Origin: Pseudomonas tolaasii NCPPB 2192
Lineage (GTDB): Bacteria > Pseudomonadota > Gammaproteobacteria > Pseudomonadales > Pseudomonadaceae
Direction: 5' to 3'
Length of the DNA: 64,000 nucleotides
Assembly: GCF_002813445.1 (NCBI RefSeq)
Contig: NZ_PHHD01000001.1
Coordinates: 2,666,001 to 2,730,000, forward strand
The notes below the pieces were generated by a model that saw only the letters and a list, made by a program, of their open reading frames with translations, had not been told where the DNA came from and did no database searches. A program made the translations under genes and the position numbers. Below are positions 58,219 to 64,000 of the stretch, piece after piece; positions within the stretch are counted from its first letter, which is position 1, and every line of letters starts with the position of its first letter.

Positions 58219-59337
58219 TTGATTGTCTTCCGTTATCTGTCCCGCGAAGTCCTGTTGACCCTGAGTGCCGTGAGTGCGGTGCTGCTGGTCATCACCATGA
58301 GTGGTCGTTTCGTCAAATTCCTTGCCCAGGCGGCCTCGGGCGCCCTGGATCCGGGCTCGTTGTTCCTGATCATGGGCTTTCGTCTGCCGGGCTTCCTGCA
58401 GCTGATCCTGCCGCTGGGCCTGTTTCTCGGCATTCTGCTGGCCTATGGCCGGTTGTACCTTGAAAGCGAAATGACCGTGCTGTCGGCTACCGGCATGAGC
58501 CAGCAGCGTCTGCTGGCCATGACCATGGTGCCGGCTGCCGGTGTGGCGCTGTTGGTGGCGTGGCTGAGCATGAGCCTGGCCCCTCAGGGCGCCATGCAGT
58601 TCCAGCTGCTGTTGAACAAGCAGGACGCCATGACGGAGTTCGATACCCTGGAGCCAGGGCGTTTTCAGGCGCTCAACGACGGCACCCGCGTGACCTACAC
58701 CGAAACCATGACCGATGACCGCTCCAATCTGGGTGGTGTGTTCATTTCCCAGAAAAATCTGGGGCAAAACCAGAAAGATCGCGGCATTTCGATTCTGGTC
58801 GCCGACAGTGGCCGTCAGGAAGTACGCCCTGACGGCAACCGTTATCTGATCCTGGAAAATGGCTACCGCTACGACGGCAGCCCGGGTCTGGCGGACTACC
58901 GTGCCATCAAATACGACACCTACGGTGTGATGCTGGCCAAACCCGAGATCAGTGAAGAAGTCACCGACCGCGATGCATTGCCCACTTCCTCGCTGTTCGG
59001 CAGCCAGGAACTGCGCTCCATTGCCGAGTTGCAATGGCGTATTTCCCTGCCGTTGCTGGTGTTTATCGTGACCTTGATGGCTGTGCCGCTGTCGCGCGTC
59101 AACCCGCGCCGGGGCCGTTTCCTCAAGCTGTTGCCGGCGATCCTGCTGTACATGGCCTACCTGACCATCCTGATTTCCGCCCGCGGCTCCCTCGAAAAGG
59201 GCAAGTTGTCGCCGATTATCGGCCTGTGGTGGGTGCATGGCATCTTCCTGGCGATCGGCCTGGGGCTGCTCTACTGGGAACCCATACGTTTGAAAATGCA
59301 GAGCCGTCGCGGCCAGAAGGAGTTGGCTCGTGGCTAA
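58219..59337 (+). CDS. lptF: LPS export permease LptF
   Basis: This 372-residue inner-membrane protein is one half of the LptFG permease that pulls lipopolysaccharide from the membrane into the Lpt bridge. It has three N-terminal and three C-terminal hydrophobic segments around a periplasmic beta-jellyroll (about 125-270; GRFQALNDGTRVTYTETMTD, GVFISQKNLGQ). I chose the TTG at 58219 with GGAG eight bases upstream; the frame also has a GTG at 58210, which overlaps that site. It overlaps lptG by eight bases. Confidence 0.93.
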   Translation: MIVFRYLSREVLLTLSAVSAVLLVITMSGRFVKFLAQAASGALDPGSLFLIMGFRLPGFLQLILPLGLFLGILLAYGRLYLESEMTVLSATGMSQQRLLAMTMVPAAGVALLVAWLSMSLAPQGAMQFQLLLNKQDAMTEFDTLEPGRFQALNDGTRVTYTETMTDDRSNLGGVFISQKNLGQNQKDRGISILVADSGRQEVRPDGNRYLILENGYRYDGSPGLADYRAIKYDTYGVMLAKPEISEEVTDRDALPTSSLFGSQELRSIAELQWRISLPLLVFIVTLMAVPLSRVNPRRGRFLKLLPAILLYMAYLTILISARGSLEKGKLSPIIGLWWVHGIFLAIGLGLLYWEPIRLKMQSRRGQKELARG

Positions 59338-60409
59338 GCTCGATCGCTACATTGGTAGCAGCGTACTGATCGCCATCCTGGCGGTATTGGGCATCATCCT
59401 TGGCCTGGCCTCGTTGTTTGCCTTCATTGATGAGGTGGGCAACGTCACCGATACCTACACCGTCACCGATGTGCTGAGTTTCGTTGCGCTGACCGCGCCG
59501 CGTCGCCTTTACGACATGATGCCGATGGCCGCGCTGATCGGGTGCCTGATCGGCCTGGGCAGCCTGGCCAGCAGCAGCGAACTGACCATCATGCGGGCGG
59601 CGGGTGTTTCCATCGGCCGTATCGTCTGGGCGGTCATGAAGCCGATGCTGTTGCTGATGGCGTGCAGCGTGCTGATCGGTGAATACGTTGCGCCACCTTC
59701 CGAAGCCACTGCCCAGGCCAATCGCGCCCTGGCTCAGGGCTCCGGTGACGCACAAAGTGCCAAGCATGGCCTGTGGCACCGTCAGGGTGATGAGTTCATC
59801 CACATCAACGCCGTGCAACCGGGCGGCCTGTTGATTGGTGTGACGCGCTACACGTTCGACAAGGAGCGTCACATGTTGACCTCCAGCTTCGCCCGGCGCG
59901 CGCAATACAGCGCCGAGAACTGGGAGTTGAGCGACGTCACCACCACTTATTTCCGCAATGTGGGGCAGGGCACCAAGGCTTACACCGAAGTGATCAACGT
60001 GCCGACCGAGGCGTGGGATATCGCGTTGAAGCCGGAGCTGCTCAATACCGTGGTGATGATCCCGGAAACCCTGCCGATCTCGGGCTTGTGGAGCTATATC
60101 CACTACCTCAAGGATCAAGGCTTGAACAACGGCCGCTACTGGCTGGCATTCTGGGTCAAGGTGTTGCAGCCAGTGGTCACCGCTGCGCTGGTGCTGATGG
60201 CGATCTCGTTCATCTTCGGCCCGTTGCGCTCCGTCACCCTCGGCCAGCGCGTGTTTACCGGCGTGCTGGTGGGCTTCACCTTCCGTATCGCCCAGGATCT
60301 GCTCGGGCCGTCGAGTCTGGTGTTCGGGTTCTCGCCACTGTTTGCGGTGCTGGTGCCGACTGCCATTTGCGCCGTGGCCGGGTTCTGGCTGTTGCGCCGG
60401 GCCGGTTGA
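59330..60409 (+). CDS. lptG: LPS export permease LptG
   Basis: This 359-residue inner-membrane protein is the LptF partner. It has three hydrophobic segments at each end (VLIAILAVLGIILGLASLFA; VVTAALVLMAISFIFGPLRS) and the periplasmic domain between (about 105-265; GLWHRQGDEFIHINAVQPGG). The start is GTG at 59330, inside lptF, so the two are translated together. An intrinsic terminator follows. Confidence 0.93.
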   Translation: MAKLDRYIGSSVLIAILAVLGIILGLASLFAFIDEVGNVTDTYTVTDVLSFVALTAPRRLYDMMPMAALIGCLIGLGSLASSSELTIMRAAGVSIGRIVWAVMKPMLLLMACSVLIGEYVAPPSEATAQANRALAQGSGDAQSAKHGLWHRQGDEFIHINAVQPGGLLIGVTRYTFDKERHMLTSSFARRAQYSAENWELSDVTTTYFRNVGQGTKAYTEVINVPTEAWDIALKPELLNTVVMIPETLPISGLWSYIHYLKDQGLNNGRYWLAFWVKVLQPVVTAALVLMAISFIFGPLRSVTLGQRVFTGVLVGFTFRIAQDLLGPSSLVFGFSPLFAVLVPTAICAVAGFWLLRRAG

Positions 60410-60425
60410 GATCGCCCTTATAGAC

Positions 60426-60460
60426 AAAAAATGCCCCGGTCGAGAGATCGGGGCATTTTT
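60426..60460 (+). terminator. Intrinsic terminator after lptG
   Basis: ATGCCCCG (60431-60438) and CGGGGCAT (60449-60456) form a strong stem with flanking A and T runs, 17 bases after the lptG stop. The hairpin can work in either direction. Confidence 0.9.
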
Positions 60461-60560
60461 GTTCTGGTCAGCAAAGATGACGTCTGGCCTGAGCATCAGG
60501 TACAATTCCCGGCTATTTTTCAGCGGGCAATCTGCCTGCAGCCTTTTTGAGTGTTGATCC

Positions 60561-62360
60561 GTGAGTGATTTGAGTCATATCCGCAATTTCTCCATCATCG
60601 CCCACATTGACCATGGCAAGTCGACGCTGGCCGATCGATTCATCCAGATGTGCGGCGGCCTTGCCGAGCGTGAAATGGAAGCCCAGGTACTGGACTCCAT
60701 GGACCTCGAACGCGAACGCGGGATCACCATCAAGGCCCACAGCGTAACTCTGTATTACAAGGCCAAAGACGGTATCACCTACCAGCTGAACTTCATCGAC
60801 ACCCCGGGCCACGTCGACTTCACCTATGAAGTCAGCCGTTCCCTGGCGGCCTGTGAAGGTGCCTTGCTGGTGGTTGACGCTGGCCAGGGCGTCGAAGCGC
60901 AGTCGGTTGCCAACTGCTACACCGCGATCGAGCAGGGCCTGGAAGTCATGCCCGTGCTGAACAAGATCGACCTGCCCCAGGCCGAGCCTGAGCGCGTCAA
61001 GGAAGAGATCGAGAAGATCATCGGCATCGACGCCACCGACGCCGTCACCTGCAGCGCCAAGACCGGCCTGGGTGTCGACGAAGTGCTCGAACGCCTGGTG
61101 CAGACCATTCCCGCCCCGACCGGCAACTACGAAGATCCGCTGCAAGCGTTGATCATCGACTCCTGGTTCGACAACTACCTGGGCGTTGTTTCCCTGGTAC
61201 GCGTGCGCCATGGCCGTGTGAAGAAGGGCGACAAGATCCTGGTCAAGTCCACCGGCAAGATCCACCTGGTGGACAGCGTCGGTGTGTTCAACCCCAAGCA
61301 CACGGCAACCGCTGATCTGAAAGCCGGTGAAGTAGGCTTCATCATTGCCGGCATCAAGGACATTCACGGTGCACCGGTAGGTGACACCCTGACCTTGAGC
61401 AGCACGCCGGACGTTGACGTACTGCCGGGCTTCAAGCGCATTCAGCCGCAGGTTTACGCCGGCCTGTTCCCGGTCAGCTCCGATGACTTCGAAGATTTCC
61501 GCGAAGCCCTGCAAAAACTGACCCTCAACGACTCGTCGTTGCAGTACACCCCGGAAAGCTCCGACGCCCTGGGCTTTGGCTTCCGTTGCGGTTTCCTGGG
61601 CATGTTGCACATGGAAATCATCCAGGAGCGCCTTGAGCGCGAATACGACCTGGACCTGATCACCACCGCGCCAACCGTTATTTTTGAGCTGTTGCTGAAA
61701 ACCGGTGAAACGATTTACGTCGACAACCCGTCCAAGCTCCCGGATCTGTCGGCTATCGACGACATGCGCGAGCCGATTGTACGGGCCAATATCCTGGTAC
61801 CTCAGGAGCACCTGGGCAACGTCATTACCCTGTGCATCGAGAAGCGTGGCGTTCAGCGCGACATGCTGTTCCTCGGTACCCAGGTGCAAGTGACCTACGA
61901 CATGCCGATGAACGAAGTGGTCCTGGACTTCTTCGACCGCCTCAAATCCACCAGTCGCGGCTATGCTTCGCTGGATTACCATTTCGATCGTTACCAATCG
62001 GCTAATCTGGTGAAACTGGATGTGCTGATCAACGGCGACAAGGTAGATGCACTGGCACTGATCGTGCACAAGGACAACGCGCACTACAAAGGTCGGCAGT
62101 TGACCGAGAAGATGAAAGAACTGATTCCGCGCCAGATGTTCGACGTCGCGATCCAGGCCGCCATTGGCGGGCAGATCATTGCACGGACCTCCGTCAAGGC
62201 TCTCAGAAAGAACGTACTGGCCAAATGCTACGGCGGTGACGTAAGCCGTAAGCGCAAGCTGCTTGAGAAGCAAAAGGCCGGTAAAAAACGCATGAAGCAA
62301 GTAGGCAACGTGGAAGTTCCACAAGAAGCCTTCCTTGCAGTGCTCAGGTTGGATAGTTAG
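60561..62360 (+). CDS. lepA: Elongation factor 4 (LepA)
   Basis: This 599-residue translational GTPase back-translocates stalled ribosomes. The G domain has AHIDHGKSTLADR (G1), DTPGHVDF (G3) and NKIDLP (G4); the EF-G-like domains II, III and V follow, and the C-terminal LepA domain has LDYHFDRYQSANLVKLDVLI. The start is GTG at 60561. It is four bases from lepB, the usual lepA-lepB pair. Confidence 0.97.
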   Translation: MSDLSHIRNFSIIAHIDHGKSTLADRFIQMCGGLAEREMEAQVLDSMDLERERGITIKAHSVTLYYKAKDGITYQLNFIDTPGHVDFTYEVSRSLAACEGALLVVDAGQGVEAQSVANCYTAIEQGLEVMPVLNKIDLPQAEPERVKEEIEKIIGIDATDAVTCSAKTGLGVDEVLERLVQTIPAPTGNYEDPLQALIIDSWFDNYLGVVSLVRVRHGRVKKGDKILVKSTGKIHLVDSVGVFNPKHTATADLKAGEVGFIIAGIKDIHGAPVGDTLTLSSTPDVDVLPGFKRIQPQVYAGLFPVSSDDFEDFREALQKLTLNDSSLQYTPESSDALGFGFRCGFLGMLHMEIIQERLEREYDLDLITTAPTVIFELLLKTGETIYVDNPSKLPDLSAIDDMREPIVRANILVPQEHLGNVITLCIEKRGVQRDMLFLGTQVQVTYDMPMNEVVLDFFDRLKSTSRGYASLDYHFDRYQSANLVKLDVLINGDKVDALALIVHKDNAHYKGRQLTEKMKELIPRQMFDVAIQAAIGGQIIARTSVKALRKNVLAKCYGGDVSRKRKLLEKQKAGKKRMKQVGNVEVPQEAFLAVLRLDS

Positions 62361-62365
62361 GTCCT

Positions 62366-63220
62366 ATGTCACTAAATTTCCCGCTGTTGCTGGTCATCGC
62401 CGTTGCCGTTTGCGGTCTCCTGGCGTTGCTCGATCTGGTGTTCTTCGCCCCGCGTCGGCGGGCGGCTATCGCCTCCTATCAGGGCAGCGTCAGCCAGCCC
62501 GATGCGGTGGTGGTCGAGAAGCTGAACAAAGAGCCCTTGCTGGTTGAATACGGCAAGTCGTTCTTTCCGGTGCTGTTCATCGTGCTGGTGCTGCGCTCGT
62601 TTCTGGTGGAGCCGTTTCAGATCCCTTCGGGGTCGATGAAACCTACCCTGGACGTGGGTGACTTCATCCTCGTGAACAAGTTTTCCTATGGGATCCGCCT
62701 GCCGGTGATCGACAGGAAAGTCATCCCGGTCGGTGACCCGCAGCGCGGCGATGTGATGGTGTTCCGCTACCCGAGCGACCCGAACGTCAACTACATCAAG
62801 CGTGTGGTCGGCCTGCCGGGCGACGTGATTCGCTACACCAGTGACAAACGCCTGTTCGTCAATGGCGAGTCGGTGGCCGAGAAGCTGATCGGCACCGAGC
62901 CGAACACCTTGGGCAGCGCCGAGCTGTACCAGGAAAAACTCGGCACGGTCGAGCACGAAATCCGCAAGGAAATGAGCCGCTACCGTGCAATGCCGGATGG
63001 CGAATGGAAAGTGCCGGCCGGGCACTATTTCATGATGGGCGACAACCGGGACAACTCCAACGACAGCCGTTACTGGGATGACCCCAACATTCCCAAGGAC
63101 CTGCTGGGCATGGTTCCCGACGAGAACATTGTCGGCAAGGCCTTTGCGGTCTGGATGAGCTGGCCGGAACCCAAGCTCAGCCACCTGCCGAACTTCTCGC
63201 GGGTCGGGCTGATCAAGTAA
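62366..63220 (+). CDS. lepB: Signal peptidase I
   Basis: This 284-residue inner-membrane protease cleaves signal peptides. Two N-terminal membrane segments (about 5-28 and 64-82) precede the catalytic domain with S90 in PSGSMKPTL, K145 in NYIKRVVGLPGD and the box GDNRDNSNDSRYW. S90 and K145 are at the E. coli positions. It follows lepA by five bases and is 152 bases before rnc, a gap in which I see no other gene. Confidence 0.97.
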   Translation: MSLNFPLLLVIAVAVCGLLALLDLVFFAPRRRAAIASYQGSVSQPDAVVVEKLNKEPLLVEYGKSFFPVLFIVLVLRSFLVEPFQIPSGSMKPTLDVGDFILVNKFSYGIRLPVIDRKVIPVGDPQRGDVMVFRYPSDPNVNYIKRVVGLPGDVIRYTSDKRLFVNGESVAEKLIGTEPNTLGSAELYQEKLGTVEHEIRKEMSRYRAMPDGEWKVPAGHYFMMGDNRDNSNDSRYWDDPNIPKDLLGMVPDENIVGKAFAVWMSWPEPKLSHLPNFSRVGLIK

Positions 63221-63372
63221 TACAGGCGGCGCTGTGATCACAGCGCCGAATGCTTTTCTGGGGTTGGGACAATCAATGGCCCGGCCCCTTGCTGCACCAA
63301 TCAGGATTTGAATTTGAACACTGCGTCAATCGTCGATGGCCGCCGGTGCCACCAAACAGATATGGGTAAACC

Positions 63373-64000
63373 GTGAGCGTTTCTCTAAGCCGTCTCGAGC
63401 GCCAGCTCGGCTACACCTTCAAGGACCAGGAATTGATGGTCCTTGCCCTCACACACCGCAGCTTTGCAGGGCGTAACAACGAACGCCTGGAATTTCTCGG
63501 TGATGCCATCCTCAATTTCGTCGCAGGTGAAGCGTTGTTCGAACGTTTCCCCCAAGCCCGTGAAGGCCAGTTGTCGCGCCTGCGCGCGCGTCTGGTGAAG
63601 GGCGAGACCCTGGCCGTGCTGGCCCGTGGCTTTGGCCTGGGTGAGTATTTGCGCCTGGGTTCCGGCGAGTTGAAGAGTGGCGGTTTCCGTCGCGAGTCGA
63701 TCCTGGCCGACGCCCTTGAAGCGCTGATCGGTGCCATCTACCTCGATGCGGGCATGGAAGCGGCCAAGGAGCGGGTGACCGCCTGGCTGACGTCCGAAAT
63801 CGAAAGCCTCACGCTGGTCGATACCAATAAAGATCCGAAGACCCGTCTGCAGGAATTCCTGCAGTCCCGTGGTTGCGAACTGCCACGCTACGAAGTGGTG
63901 GATATCCAGGGTGAGCCCCATTGCCGCGTGTTCTTCGTGGAATGTGAAGTCACCTTATTGAATGAAAAAAGCCGAGGTCAGGGTGTGAGCCGTCGTATTG
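63373..64000 (+). CDS. rnc: Ribonuclease III (3' truncated by window)
   Basis: The first 209 or so residues of RNase III, which processes rRNA and other double-stranded RNA, are in the window; the frame runs off the end. The nuclease domain has the signature NERLEFLGDAIL and ILADALEALIGAIYLD with the metal-binding acidic residues; the double-stranded-RNA-binding domain starts about residue 155 (DPKTRLQEFLQSRGCELPRY). The start is GTG at 63373. It follows lepA-lepB as in other pseudomonads. Confidence 0.95.
   Translation, partial: MSVSLSRLERQLGYTFKDQELMVLALTHRSFAGRNNERLEFLGDAILNFVAGEALFERFPQAREGQLSRLRARLVKGETLAVLARGFGLGEYLRLGSGELKSGGFRRESILADALEALIGAIYLDAGMEAAKERVTAWLTSEIESLTLVDTNKDPKTRLQEFLQSRGCELPRYEVVDIQGEPHCRVFFVECEVTLLNEKSRGQGVSRRI

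Noticed and set aside
60513..62324. Open frame of 603 codons on the minus strand opposite lepA
   Set aside because: lepA is certain from its GTPase motifs; the antisense frame has no recognisable domain.

Overview
The window is a GC-rich, densely coded bacterial chromosome segment that looks like a member of the Pseudomonas fluorescens group. The grounds are: AapP next to an Aap-type permease; an hmgR / hmgA-fahA-maiA homogentisate block; the essential-gene runs lptF-lptG, lepA-lepB-rnc and pepA-holC-valS; ferric-citrate type FecI/FecR/FecA surface signalling; and many extragenic inverted repeats built on the GTGGGAGCTGGCTTGCC motif typical of fluorescent pseudomonads. I see no rRNA or tRNA gene, no insertion sequence, no prophage and no CRISPR array.

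Layout. 1-1304: end of a general L-amino-acid ABC transporter operon (permease fragment, aapP) and its terminator. 1316-2151: an MqsR/MqsA type II toxin-antitoxin pair with a palindromic operator. 2272-4174: a GntR/FadR-type regulator overlapping a CynX/NimT-type MFS transporter. 4171-13881 (minus strand): a large chaperone-usher operon with eight single-domain DUF1120 pilin-like proteins, one two-domain adhesin-like protein, one chaperone and one usher. 14237-15852: an orphan receiver-Hpt protein and a NarL/LuxR-type response regulator that probably control it. 16075-22071: an NTF2-like protein, a GIY-YIG protein, a GST-like protein, a TonB-dependent siderophore receptor and the PBP4-type peptidase dacB. 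22073-27710: homogentisate catabolism (hmgR, hmgA, fahA, maiA) and an aromatic-acid-type MFS transporter. 27731-31108: a SirB1-family protein, a leucine-dehydrogenase-like protein with an altered catalytic lysine, yebG with an SOS box, psiE and a DUF3509 protein. 31386-35210: a serine-use module (transporter, sdaA, DsdC-like regulator). 35424-38553: an HPF/RaiA-like protein and a DHA2 drug exporter with a divergent LysR regulator. 38698-48914: two iron-uptake surface-signalling systems, fecA-fecR-fecI on the minus strand and DUF3649-PepSY-DUF3325-sigma-antisigma-receptor on the plus strand, with a Fur-box-like site at the divide. 49061-57934: glutaredoxin, yejK, an HU protein, rlmF, valS, a small conserved protein, holC and pepA. 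58219-64000: lptF, lptG, lepA, lepB and the start of rnc.

How the genes work together. The most unusual block is the DUF1120 operon. One chaperone and one usher are flanked by nine secreted pilin-like proteins, and a phosphorelay output pair sits directly upstream. The simplest reading is a surface organelle with many subunits or adhesins under two-component control. The family relationship to pilins is inferred from signal peptides, paired cysteines and a penultimate C-terminal tyrosine. The rest is mostly core pseudomonad metabolism, with nine extragenic palindromic repeats between genes.
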